From positions 74,405,060-74,469,059 of the forward strand of contig OU744721.1 of assembly GCA_916613615.1 (NCBI GenBank): a stretch of DNA of 64,000 nt, in the 5' to 3' direction. Source of the DNA: Steromphala cineraria. Its lineage: Eukaryota > Mollusca > Gastropoda > Trochida > Trochidae. The notes below the pieces were generated by a model. That model was given only the letters and a program-made list of their open reading frames with translations. It did not search any database and was not told the origin of the DNA. Of this stretch, positions 23,806-35,271 are shown in pieces. Position 1 is the first letter of the stretch; every line of letters starts with the position of its first letter. A program made the position numbers and the translations under genes.

Positions 23806-25843
23806 GCAAACATAAATCCTTGACATTTGTTGCTGGTTTCCCACTGATCCATCAATAGATATGATTACAAATACTGCATTATGGACAAAAGGTTTTTGGG
23901 TATTATGTAAGCATTATTTTGGGTATCGAAGTTAAAATACTCGACCATGAGTATGCTTGGGATTTCATAACCTTCTATTCGGCCTTACTTCCCGCTCAAA
24001 CTTCTCCCTTCAGGTTTTGAATTCTCAAGCATAACATCGATCTCATGTTTTAACCTTAATATAAGCACACAACATGGAGCAAGCACCTTAAACGTGATGT
24101 CAACAATGAGAAGCTCAACTTATTTTCCCATGCATGTCACGTCTGTCTCTTGACAGATAGATCTAATTGAAACCTCCTGAAGGATATTCCAATCAACACT
24201 GAATTGAAGGTTTTGTGTGAGTTTTTTTTAATTTGGTAGTTATCTCAAATTTTATAAGATTCTCAAGAAAACCATATGCTAAGAACACCATCTCAGTTTA
24301 GTTTATTTGATACAAATACTCGTTTTCATAATCATAATTACGGATGTACATGTATCTTTAAAAGAGGCCACAATACCCAACTGCGTACCATTTGTTTTGA
24401 AAAGGAGTAGACGTTCGTCTTGTTTGTTGGCAGCTGCTATTATAAACATGTGATCCATCGAATTTAGAAACCTTGTTACCTAATGTAAAAAAGATGTAAA
24501 TATTAGGTCCTACAAATGCATTTAACAGAAAGCTGAGTAAATATGTAAAATATGTGTGTTACCATCTCGTGCAAACAAACAGAACTACTTTCGAACCTCA
24601 CATGACATTGTCCAATCACGTGACTTATAAGTGGTGACAGTTAAATTTTACAAATTTGAAAAAAAATTTTAATTAATGTGAAAGAACAGCTTCTTTTGCT
24701 ATTGATAATTGTCTGTAAGTATTAGGAGTAGGAAAATCCTCAATTGACATATCATATAATTTTGTTTTTATAATACGTACAATAAAGTGTTTGTAATACA
24801 TCCCATCACGGTAAAAAGCCTGTTTATCTAATCCCATGTCATACATGACTGTAAATAGTGAATAAATGCAGTTAATACAGCATTGCTAAAAGGACAGTAA
24901 TGATGTATTCGGTGCAGTAATTATGACATCACGACGTAGATAAATGATTGTTTCCTCACCATTCTTCCATGTCCAAGGTCACCATTAGGATTGTGTTGTT
25001 CAAACGAAAGTACTTTAATATAGTTTTTTAAAAAGGCAATTCAATTTGCTCTTTTATTCAAAATGGAACGTATTAAAAGATATATAAGCAATCATCAATC
25101 AAGTAAAGATGATATGATATCTTTAAAAGAGTTAAAGTCAGTGCTGGAATAACCTTGATAAAATATCCGGGTTTTTATTTTTACATGGTCATAATGTCGC
25201 ACCTCCCCACCAGCCAGGAATAATCTCCAGTATCTATCAGGCCAGGTCATAAAGAGTGTCCAATAGTTTCATAAGCTCGTTGTAGTCATAACCTAACTTC
25301 ACGTTATGAAGAAGAAGAAGAAGAAGAAGAAAATTGTTTTATTTAAGTGTCACATGTTACAGAACCAGATACATACAGATATAAAACATGATTAAAAGTA
25401 ACATCCGGCCAATAGGCCTACGAGACACTATTTTACATTTAAAACAATACATGAAAAAAAATATTATTAAAATACATAATGTATTCATAAATGGATAATA
25501 ATACTCACACTAATACATTCACATCACCAATTCACGCGCGCATTTTCTTCCACACTCGACATTCATTACTTCTCTCCGCGCCTAAGTACACACATACACT
25601 CTGACATACACGCCAACAAACACAAAATAACTAAACATCATTTACTACATAGCATACACTTGCTACCGTACATTGTCTTACTATACCATACCATCATATA
25701 CCATACCATACCATACCATACCATACCATATGTTATGAACTTACGTAGTTTGCTGTCAACAAAACATTTAGGCTGAGGAAGTGTCAGGTTATTGGATAAA
25801 GGCGTCTTAGATATAGCCCTGTCTCTTCGTACTAAACTATGAC
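23806..25843. repeat. Local tandem duplication, first copy
   Basis: From GCAAACATAAATCC to ACTAAACTATGAC, this matches 27595-29529 at roughly 95% or better by eye, offset 3,789 bp. Unit B has the segment once, at about 54388-55813. The first copy carries the LINE-like insertion at 25311-25731; the second carries a TTAA-flanked MITE. Confidence 0.88.
25311..25731 (-). mobile_element. 5'-truncated LINE-like retroposon with (TTC)n tail
   Basis: GTTATGAA flanks both sides (25303-25310 and 25732-25739), and the duplicated copy near 29420 has the empty site. Read on the minus strand, the insert ends with GACACTTAAATAAAACAATT then about eight TTC units, that is, a polyadenylation-like signal followed by a simple-repeat tail. 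Its 5' side is a (TATGG)n run. At 421 bp, with a target duplication and a tail, it fits target-primed reverse transcription by a non-LTR element. Confidence 0.82.
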
Positions 25844-27594
25844 TGTTACTGTTTAGGCAATATGTCAAAATAGTTTCGTGTCACCGAAGTGTTGTTAATT
25901 AATAACTTTAAAATGCCAGGCCGAAGAACATGAAAACTGACCTAAAGACAAATAGTGACTATTATATTTTGCTAATATGCTAATGTAACATGTGAGTCGA
26001 TTGAACTTTTTCAAATCATTATGCCTTGACTGTCAGAAGAAGTAAAAGCGGCAAAGAACGTCAGGTGTAGTTGTAAGGCCAATCCCTACAAAGGAATTTG
26101 CATCATGTAGACAGGTGGATCTATTTGACACGTGTGACTTCCACAAGGTAGTTTCAAATGGATAATGGTTCATCAGGATCATTTGACAAAATTTTGGGTG
26201 TTGAAGACTCTGACCTCAAAGTGTGCTATAGGGGGTGGCATACCAACTTAAGGATATTTTCCTGTAAACAACAGCTAACAATACACATGTGTTTGGTCAA
26301 TTAAGTCAATTTTCCTTTCGAATTTCGGTAAAAATAATTGACTGTGTTCTGATTAGCTGTTCCTTGATCAGGAAAAAGTATAAAAACCACATTTCATTGA
26401 TTTTGAGTTTTTTATCCGAACTACCTACATGTATCTCATGATCTACAGCTGCGTACCTTAAGTTTGTTCCCTTTTCTAAGTATACTAGTGCAAATATCAT
26501 GTAATTTTGAATGTTTTCGAGACTTCCTAGCATCGCGAACACAAATCGGATATTGTTGAAATTTCATAACATAGGTAAGCATTCATTTGGCGTCAACATA
26601 TTCGAAGGTCATACATAACAGACAACCGTAATAATGTGGGCAGGTCATTGAAGTGGCAAGGGGTAGAAATTTGGAAAACACTATTTTTTATTTTTCTCTA
26701 CAATGTCCTTCATAAGTGATCAACAGCTTTAAATCTATGTAGCATTTGTTCCTCTTCACTCAATCAATGTAATTATGCTGATTTTTTCTCAGAGAGACTA
26801 TATGAATTATTTTAATCAAAATTTAAGAAATTCGGAATATCGGAAATATGACCCCATCTGTATATTTAAGCGTGCCAAATTTCGAAATTTTGCATCAGTA
26901 ACCAAACGATCCCAAAATCCGGTTTTAAAATGGTCATTTTTAAAATGGACAATTGGTGATCCAATGATGCTGGAGTGACGTACTAACGAAAATCAAATTA
27001 CATGATATTTGCACTGAGATCAGTAGCAAGTGAACAAACTTAAGGTACGCACCTTTACAAAGTTATAATTAAAAGTGGATTGAAAGGACATGTACAGGGC
27101 TTTATGAAATGTAACCATGCGAGTCTTAAGTGTTGCAATAAATAGTGTTCAATAACAGCCATATCAGGGGCATATATGAATTAGATGAATGCTACAACAT
27201 TGCTAAAAGGTTTGTTTGTTTTCTGCTCTACAACTAAGTCTTGATGCTCTGAAATAAAACATTAATTCATCAAAAGTTCTCATTTCTCATATTTAGGCAT
27301 TTAGTAAAATGCCTGGTGTTATTTTTAAGTCATTTAGTCAAATGACTGAAAAAAGTAGTCATTTTGTAAAATGCCTGCTGGTCACAGTCATTTGATTAAA
27401 TGACTAAATCGTTCAGGCATTTGGCAAAATGACTGATTGGACATATTGACTGTAACATATATACACCCTATGCTGGTGAATTAACCTTGCTTTTGTCCCA
27501 TTCTTTCCAAAAATGGCTTTACAATTTATCACCGTACCTTGAATGTTTTCCTATATTTTTTAATTGTGGCTCAATATGGATTCGGCAAACATTA
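25844..27594. other. A-only spacer between the local duplicates
   Basis: Missing from unit B. Parts from 26440 to 27590 resemble 30165-31445 in the same order, but with clearly more divergence than the flanking duplicates. Examples are the GCTGCGTACCTTAA stretch (26450 and 30174) and ACACCCTATGCTGG (27466 and 31329). This implies an older repeat beneath the recent duplication. It contains the dyad array at 27295-27434. No gene seen. Confidence 0.6.
27295..27434. repeat. Array of five 20-bp dyads at 29-bp period
   Basis: Five copies of AGKCATTT-N4-AAATGMCT occupy 27295-27314, 27328-27347, 27357-27376, 27386-27405 and 27415-27434. Start-to-start spacing is 33, 29, 29 and 29 bp. The 8-bp arms are either AGTCATTT or AGGCATTT and their complements; copies 1, 2 and 4 are self-matched, while 3 and 5 pair one arm type with the other. 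The 4-nt centres differ (AGTA, AGTC, TGTA, GATT, GGCA), and the 9-nt spacers share no sequence. It resembles a binding-site array or the core of a non-autonomous element. The similar segment near 30900-31100 does not carry it. Confidence 0.9.
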
Positions 27595-29529
27595 ATCCTT
27601 GACATTTGTTGCTGGTTTCCCACTGATCCGTCAATAGATATGATTACAAATACTACATTATGGACAAAAGGTTTTGGGGTATTATGTAAGCATTATTTTG
27701 GGTATCGAAGTTAAAATACTCGACCATGAGTATGCTTGGGATTTCATAACCTTCTATTCGGCCTCACTTTTCGCTCAAACTTCTCCCTTCAGGTTTTGAA
27801 TTCTCAAGCATAACATCGATCTCATGTTTTAACCTGAACATATAAACACAACATGGAGCAAGCACCTTAAAGGGGCAGTAGCACGTTTTTATGGGGAATA
27901 TAAGGTGATGTCAGGAAAATGAAAATTAATGGTTCCAATTGAATGAAAATGTATTTAAACTAAATGAAGCAGCACTGATTTAAATATATAACGTAAAGTT
28001 TAGCCATGCGATTCCTTTTTCTTACGCAAAATGAATTAAAGGTGTTCACACAAAAATGGCCGCCAATGGATTTCATGTGAATCTCCATACTTTGTCCTCT
28101 GACTATGGATGATTGGCTTGTTATGTGATTTTTGACACTGTCAAATTAATACATTTAGCATTACCTTACAGTTATCAGTGAAATATTTAAAATATAAAAT
28201 TATCAAAAAACGTGCTACTGCCCCTTTAAACGTGATGTCAACAATGAGAAGCTCAACTTATTTTCCCACGTCACGTCTGTCCCTTGACAGATAGATCTCA
28301 TTGAAACCTCCTGAAGGATATTCCAATCAACACTGAATTGAAGGTTTTGTGTGAGTTTTTTTTCATTTGGTAGTTATCACAAATTTTAAAAGATTCTCAA
28401 GAAAATCATATGCTAAGAACACCATCTCAGTTTTGTTTATTTGATACAAATATTCGTTTTTATACTCATAATTACGGATGTACATGTATCTTTAAAAGAG
28501 GCCACAATACCAACTGCGTACCATTTGTTTTTAAAAGGAGTAGACGTTCGTCTTGTTTGTGGGCCGCTGCTATTATAAACATGTAATCCATCGAATTTAG
28601 AAACCTTGTTGCCTAATGTAAAAAAGATGTAAATATTGGGTCCTACAAATGCATTTAACAGAACGTTGAGTAAATATGTAATATAGGTGTGTTACCATCT
28701 CGTGCAAACAAACGGAACTACTTTCGAACCTCACAGGACATTGTCCAATCACGTGACTTATAAGTGGTGACAGTGAAATTTTACAAATTAAAAAAAAATG
28801 TAATTGATGTGAAAGAACAGCTTCTTTTGCTATTGATAATTGTCTGTAAGTATTAGGAATAGGAAAATCCTCAATTGACATATCATTTATAATACGTACA
28901 ATAAAGTGTTTGTAATACATCCCATCACGGTAAAAAGCCTGTTTATCTAATCCCATGTCATACATGACTGTAAATAGTGAATAGATGCATTTAATACAGC
29001 ATTGCTAAAAGGACAGTAATGATGTATTCGGTGCAGTAATTTTGACATCACGACGTAGATAAATGATTGTTTCCTCACCATTCTTCCATGTCCAAGGTCT
29101 CCATTAGGATTGTGTTGTTCAAACGAAAGGACTTAAATATAGTTTTTTAAAAAGGCAATTCAATTTGCTCTTTTTTTCAAAATGGAACGTATTAAAAGAT
29201 ATATAAGCAATCATCAATCAAGTAAAGATGATATGATATCTTTAAAAGAGTTAAAGTCAATGCTTGAATAACCTTGATAAAATATTTGGGTTTTGTTTTA
29301 CATGGTGATGTCGCACCTCCCCACCAGCCAGGAATAATCTCCAGTATCTATCAGGCCAGGTCATAAAGAGTGTCCGTTAGTTCCACAAGCTCGTTGTAGG
29401 CATAACCTAACTTCATGTTATGAACTTACGTAGTTTGCTATCAACAAAACATTTAGGCACGAGGAAGTGTCAGGTTATTGGATAGAGGCGTCTTAGATAT
29501 AGCCCTGTCTCTTCGTACTAAACTATGAC
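27595..29529. repeat. Local tandem duplication, second copy
   Basis: Second copy of the 23806-25843 segment, without the LINE-like insertion but with the MITE at 27871-28225. The sequence after it (29530 on) is the part collinear with unit B, so this copy keeps the ancestral right flank. Confidence 0.88.
27871..28225. mobile_element. TTAA-flanked MITE (piggyBac-like), copy 1
   Basis: Its ends AGGGGCAGTAGCACGTTTTT and the inverted complement bound 355 bp, with TTAA at 27867-27870 and 28226-28229. The first local duplicate has the empty site CACCTTAAACGTG at about 24085. TTAA duplication is the piggyBac signature; there is no coding capacity. The same family occurs at 50520, 62619 and 62962. 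Confidence 0.9.
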
Positions 29530-31700
29530 AACATTATTCCCTTATCACTCTTCGAAGGTCACGTAGAATCTGTAAAACACGAATTGGAAACCTTATAAAG
29601 TTACCATTATACAAACCGATGTATTTCATGTTTTAAGGCTATATGCAAGTGAGTAAATTCCCAATTCCCAACGGGTTTTTTTCAAACATAGAAGATCATG
29701 TAATGTGCTGGAGAGTTGCAGACTAGTAGAATCGTTAGTTTGTTAACAATAGGTTGCTTTCTTTGAACAATCTGGAAAGAAGACAGTAAAAGAAAGTTTA
29801 TATTAAAAATCATACTTTGGTATTGAATATATGTTTCTCCAAATAATTTAATGTACAATATAGTAGTATTTATCATTGTAGCAACTATGAATTTTTGTAT
29901 TTTAAAGGAAATTATGTGTAAGAAGTTTTGTCCATAACATACAAGCATTGAAATTGGGCTGATAATTTGTAAAATTGTGGTTTTTAAAATAATTGATAAA
30001 TTAGATATTTATGAAATGTCTTGTGATTTCTATTTTTGACAAAAAGTATGCATCACACATCTAAGCTAAATACAGAAAGTGCATAGCTTTCAGTAATTTA
30101 GTACACAATGTTAGCAAAGAAGTTTGTTTTAAAATAAATTATTATTTTTTACCATGCGAGTATAAATACAGCTGCGTACCTTAATTTGTTCTTTTTCCTG
30201 CATAATCTTTTGCAAATATCAATTTGGGATGTCTTCGCGGAATCCAAGTATTGCAAAAGGGAAACAGATCATGTTGAAATTAGTCAACATTCAATTTGCA
30301 TTAAGATATTCGTATTTAATACCTTACCTTAAACAATTTTGGCAGGTCATTGAACTGACGAGGGATCGGAATTTACAAAAAAATCCGTCAAAAGTGATCA
30401 ACAGCTGTAGGCATCATCATATTTCCCCCTCTACAATAAGGCAATGAAATGGTGCTGGTTTCTGCCTCAGGGAGTCTGTGTTGAGTATTACATTTATATT
30501 ATTAGGTATTTAGATAATTAAGAAAATGGAAACTGAACAAATATGACTCAATATGTTACGTTTTTGTGCTATATTTTGACATTGTCAAGCCGTGAACAGA
30601 CAATGCCAAAATATGTTTGTGAATGGTTGTTTAACACATCGACAATAGGGTATTCTTTGTCAGTGTTGTTGGAGTTATTTGATTGACGTACAATCTCAAA
30701 TTAAATGATATTTGCACTTAAATACACAAGCAAGTGGAATGCAGCTGTATAGTATAGAACAATATATAAATGTCAATTAATTTCTTTTGATTAGTATATA
30801 CTATTATATATCCACATGAGGCAGGCTTGATAGTATAACAGAATTGACTTTCTTTAATTAAACGATTGAAGGTGAAGTACCGGGATCTTTTGATGAAAAT
30901 AAACCCTGTTAGCAGTCACCAGTGAAAATGCTATAAAAATGAGTAAGCAGTCACAAGTGACTGATTACACACATATCTTACATCATCAAACACTGGTCTG
31001 ATGTAATGACAAGCCCATGGCGTCATGCTGTTGCTAAGGTTAACTATGACGCCCCCTCAACCTGAATTCTAGACAACATTGGTTAGAATACGACAATCAA
31101 ATGATAATATTAAAAGCAAATTTGTCTTTTCTTGACAAAAACTTTGTCATGTTTCCTCGTGAGGCAGAAAAATATGTTATCATATTGGTCATACTTGCAG
31201 TATTTTTGAGGATATGAGATAAACATGGTATATATCAAGAAAGACAGGTTTCTAGTTATTATTAAAATAAAGACTCTATCCCTTTGTATATCCTTCTTTA
31301 TAGGTACTTCCCCTTTTAAATATACATACACCCTATGCTGGTTAATTAGCCTTGATTTTGCCCCATTCTTTCCAAAAATGGCTTTACAATTTATCACCGT
31401 ACCTTGAATGTTTTCCTATATTTTTTTATTTTGGCTCAATATGGTAGACGACCACTGACTCTTAAAGCACTAAACACAATATGCACAGCTTAAACGCACC
31501 AATTGAGAGGTGTATGTATTCATTTAAATATCAAGATGCAAACTTGTGCAAAAATGTTAACTTCGAGATTGACAATGTAAAATAAGCATGAATATTTAAC
31601 ATATACAATCGTACAAAGGAAAGAACTGATACCAATAACACAAATCAGCTGCGTGTTTGTGCTCAACTGGATTAGCCAATACCAACTGAAATGTTTATAT
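28230..31700. other. Unit A sequence after the MITE, no gene seen
   Basis: 28230-30082 matches 54685-56460 of unit B. 30083-31494 is missing from unit B and partly resembles the older repeat at 26440-27590. Around 30925-30985 there are AGTCACAAGTGACT-type dyads. Several 60-95 codon minus frames here have no recognisable content. Confidence 0.5.
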
Positions 31701-31710
31701 AATGTTATTA

Positions 31711-31832
31711 ATCAAGTTTTTCCGTATTGGTCCAGTTACAGGTCCAAGTTCTGCTGTATTGGCCCGAGGCGAAGCCAAGGGCCAATACAGAAGACCGAGC
31801 ACCTGTAACTGGGCCAATACGAAAAACTTGAT
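31711..31832. repeat. 122-bp fold-back built on TATTGGCCC
   Basis: The outer arms (31711-31743 and 31801-31832) pair with one indel and one mismatch. They begin ATCAAGTTTTT and contain GTATTGG and CAGTTACAGGT. The inner arms end in TGTATTGGCCC and GGGCCAATACA around a 13-nt loop GAGGCGAAGCCAA. Unit B has unrelated sequence here. Confidence 0.85.
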
Positions 31833-31984
31833 AAATGACGTTTTTATTAATTAACTTCTTTGTAATTTCCTTGCACAACATTAGAGAGTTAATCTTTACC
31901 GAAATCAAAATTATCAATGAGATTGATGAACTGTCTTATATGTTGAAAGTTTTGACTCTCGCCATTTGTGTGTATGCGCATGCT

Positions 31985-32065
31985 CAGAGTCGTATTGGCC
32001 CAGTCTGCTGGCATTGGCCCTGTTTTGCTCGTATTGCCCAGCTTTCCTGTATTGGCCCAGTTGTG
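31985..32065. repeat. Iteron-like cluster of TATTGGCCCAG
   Basis: Four direct copies or near-copies (GTATTGGCCCAG, GCATTGGCCCTG, GTATTGCCCAG, GTATTGGCCCAG) are spaced about 20 bp apart. The same word makes up the arms of the fold-back at 31711-31832, so the two probably belong to one element of about 360 bp or more. Confidence 0.75.
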
Positions 32066-32069
32066 GATT

Positions 32070-33345
32070 AGTATAGTATTTTTATGGTCGTCAGAAAATA
32101 GATCGATACAATTCTCTTTGTCTTTGTTTTCTCTTTAGAATGTGAATCATCCAGAATCCGGTGCTTTTTTGAAAAACCAAACTTCCGTTCTTGAACCAAG
32201 CTCATAAATCACCTTTTCTTGAATTTCTTAGCTTAGAGAGCTAGCAGTGGAGAATGTTAATACCACGACACAAACATATTTTTATAGTTTATGTTATCTA
32301 TCTCTTGTCACAATGTGGTATTTGATAAAATAATAGTCATATACAGTGTTTTCATGTCAATGATATGCCTTTCCTTTAAAAATAAAGTGGGATTGTCTGT
32401 TTATCTATAAAACTTTAAAGCAAACCAATTATCTAGATAGGTTATCTATGACGTATGCCATAAATCAGATGTTACCTAATGAAATATACAGTTTTCATAT
32501 GCATTATCATCATGACAATAAAAATATATTTTTTTAAATACAATGTGAGAACCTGTATACATGTATATATACAAGTCATTGATAATGTTATTGTCTTATA
32601 TCAGATCGTAATGATATTTATTCAGTCATTTATATTCATATAATGTTTTAGCTGTATGTCTGATTTATAACTTTTCCCGGTAGTAATGATATCTACGGAA
32701 GCTTTTATACGATAGTGATTTACCTCTTGGTATATGTTATATGTCTTATTCAGATGGAATGAGGAGCTGAGGATAGATGAACCAGGGTAATGAGACTACT
32801 CCCAGACAGATTTCATCTTCAAGAAACTCTCCTTAACGTTCTTACAGTTCTTTGATCCCTACTCAGCACTAGTTGCAGGTTTTTCATTAGATGAAGTACT
32901 TCATTGGGCACGTCAGACATTCATAAATTTGGCAAATATTTCTAGAAATCAACAAATTCATTTGCAGTTTTATTATTTAAGTACCCAAATATAGTTATAT
33001 GCATTATTGTATTATTCTAAACAAATCATGTATGTAAATGCTGTCGCAAATGGAATCAATCGGCGGGTCAAATTGCTAAACAGGGAGTTTTTGCACTGAG
33101 TTGTAAATGATTAAAGCAAAGTGGTAACTTGAGAATAACTGATGCTTCTTGTAATCTAGAACGAATTTGAAAGTTTTTATCACACTGCGTGGATGATTGT
33201 TATTAATAATCAAAGGAATTGATTTTGAAACTCCCAAGAAGAAATTTAATGGAAGAACATTCTAGTGTTTAAGTCATGAGCTTAAAATCAATAAACAAGA
33301 TTAGGATTAATTGAAGTATAGAGTCTTGTCATACATATATCGTCA
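32070..33345. other. Unit A backbone, no gene seen
   Basis: Matches about 59640-60890 of unit B. 32670-33550 also has a more diverged direct relative at about 59000-59480 inside unit B. Confidence 0.6.
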
Positions 33346-33552
33346 TCATGTCTTTAATGAATATTTGTAGTGTATATACAAATTCCTAACAGAATAATAC
33401 CTTGTTGGTTCGAGGACATATCTTGACAATCTTGTTCTTGAAATCTCCTTCGTTGTATTCGAACTATGTGTACTAGCATGTAAGTTTGCCAGGAACGTAA
33501 TCACAGTAATGGCGTTAAGAAGTAAAATTGTATAATCAAAACATGCAAGCAA
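33346..33552 (-). CDS. Possible first exon of a small secreted protein
   Basis: The minus-strand frame starts MLACFDYTILLLNAITVITF and continues LANLHASTHSSNTTKE. It has a short n-region, a hydrophobic run of about 16-18 residues, a plausible cleavage site after LHA and an N-glycosylation site NTT. The frame runs into a GT donor (AACAAG then GTATTATT), so the coding part would end near residue 53 at about 33400. The unit B copy keeps the frame, the donor and the signal-like profile with two replacements. The old paralogue at about 59330-59455 has lost the frame. No downstream exon was found and no family is recognised, so this may be chance. Confidence 0.3.
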   Translation of the reverse strand: MLACFDYTILLLNAITVITFLANLHASTHSSNTTKEISRTRLSRYVLEPTRYYSVRNLYIHYKYSLKT

Positions 33553-35271
33553 TGATAATTCATTTCTTTTTCTTAAAGATTGGTTTAATCTGATTTAAGC
33601 TTTGGAATCTATTCACACATGCCTAAATTGAAATTTCAGAATGCCTTTGGACAAAATGCTCTATATCTAATATTAGAATTGGCTAAGTATGAAAATTAAG
33701 TTAAAAGCGTTCAATATCTCAATAAAAGTTTGATAGCGTTTCTATTTTACACTATTAAGGTAACAGAATATCCCTTACTAGGTTCATGGATTGTATTAAA
33801 GTCCCATGACCTATGGTAAGGGTATGTCAGATTAAGGGTGATTATCCTAGTTAGCAACTGAAGATTTCAAAATAACATCTTTGTGAAGTGGAGACTTAAG
33901 TTTGTAGATTTTGTTAGTTAAATATGAGCGTGACAGGGTGTCCTCATTTATCAAAGTGATGCTTTTCTGTAATATGTTTTCATTTAAAAGTTTCGTAAGT
34001 TTCACATTTTTTTAATTACCATAAACCTCCCGAACATGAGCAATAAACCTGCCGAAAAAGGCAATTACATACCTTGTTATCCCTATAGTAGGTGGAGCCA
34101 TGTATGCTTCACAACCTACAATAAAACTACTTAATGAGCTTTGTTGATCTATCTATAACAACAACTACACTTCATTGCCTCACATTTCTAAATTGTGTGT
34201 GTCTAGCTTATCATAAAGCCAAGTATGTTGACATATTGCCGTGATATGTTATGTTTAGGATGATATATCACTCTTTCATCGTTTCACACAACTGATTGGG
34301 ATATTCATCATAAATACAAAAATACAAATATAGTCGGAATTTTAGGACAAGAAATATTACGTCTCCAGCATTGTGAGCTCAAACATTTTGAACGTCAAAA
34401 CATCGTCAGTTTTGTTCTGAGGGTTGTCAAACTCTTATGAGTTGTTTGTGTCGATATGTAAAATGTGCTTGGTGCGTATTATAAAAATTATAAAAGTTTT
34501 TGGCTGATATGAGATAAGTCCTGAACATCTATTTTTATTACAAAGGTTAGACGATCATAAACTTACAAACTCAAAGAGGAAACGCAAAGATGGACTCCAT
34601 AATTATCTAACCGTATGTCAGGAAAAGGGAACAGGACGTGAATAAGGAAACTTCCTAGTTTTTCCATGAACAACCAAATACTAATGAAGAGATATGATAC
34701 TTTAATCGTCAACTATCGATAAAATTAAAGTAGTTAGTCCCAGATAGAGCAATAGACTAATATAGACACATTCCATTACCTTATTTCAATTAATGATCTT
34801 GCTGTTATAAAGTAATGGTGAAAAAGAAATCTGAAAAGGGGAAAATACCAATTACTGAAAACTAGATAGAATTATTTGTAATTATTTTACACAAGCCTCT
34901 TGTGCAGTAGTGGTTGAGTTATGAAACAGTTTCTAATTACAAAGTGAAATTAAGACACTCATTGCAGCAGCAGTCAATACCATAATCTCATTAGTGTATT
35001 TGATGGTTGCACTGACAGGGCGGAGAGGCAACAGTGGTGCGACATGCTGTGACACGCTGCTTGAGAATCTCAATCAGTATTTGATAAAGGACTTTCAAGA
35101 TTTAAAGGAAACATTGATAATGAAACGTTGGATATAACCTGTTTTGACTGCATCAAAGCAATGTCAATGTTGTTTTGCAATTGAAAACAGAGTTGTAAAC
35201 AACCCTACAATACATAATATTGTAGGAATGACCATGGAATGATATCTAGTTAGTTCACCACTTCTTTATAC
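33553..35271. other. Right end of unit A, no gene seen
   Basis: Matches 61105-63510 of unit B, apart from the B-only MITE pair. A small hairpin, CCTACAATA-N5-TATTGTAGG, lies near 35201-35226, and the unit boundary follows about 50 bp later. Confidence 0.6.

Larger units (their letters stand above)
1..35271. repeat. Macro-tandem repeat, unit A
   Basis: The sequence beginning CTTAGACATTGAAATACTAT at position 1 recurs at 35272 and again at 63511 in the same orientation, and the order of landmarks is kept across units. Unit A is 35,271 bp and unit B is 28,239 bp; the length difference comes from large private insertions and deletions. Aligned stretches differ by a few percent by eye. Unit A is the longest copy because it holds a nested transposon (9139-12563), a 3.8-kb internal duplication (23806-31445) and A-only blocks at 4250-5795 and 5985-7720. 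Its true left edge may lie outside the window. Confidence 0.95.

Noticed and set aside
27295..27434. CRISPR array
   Set aside because: The repeats are short dyads with variable centres and only 9-nt spacers, there are no cas genes, and the surroundings are animal-type. The regular period alone does not make it CRISPR.
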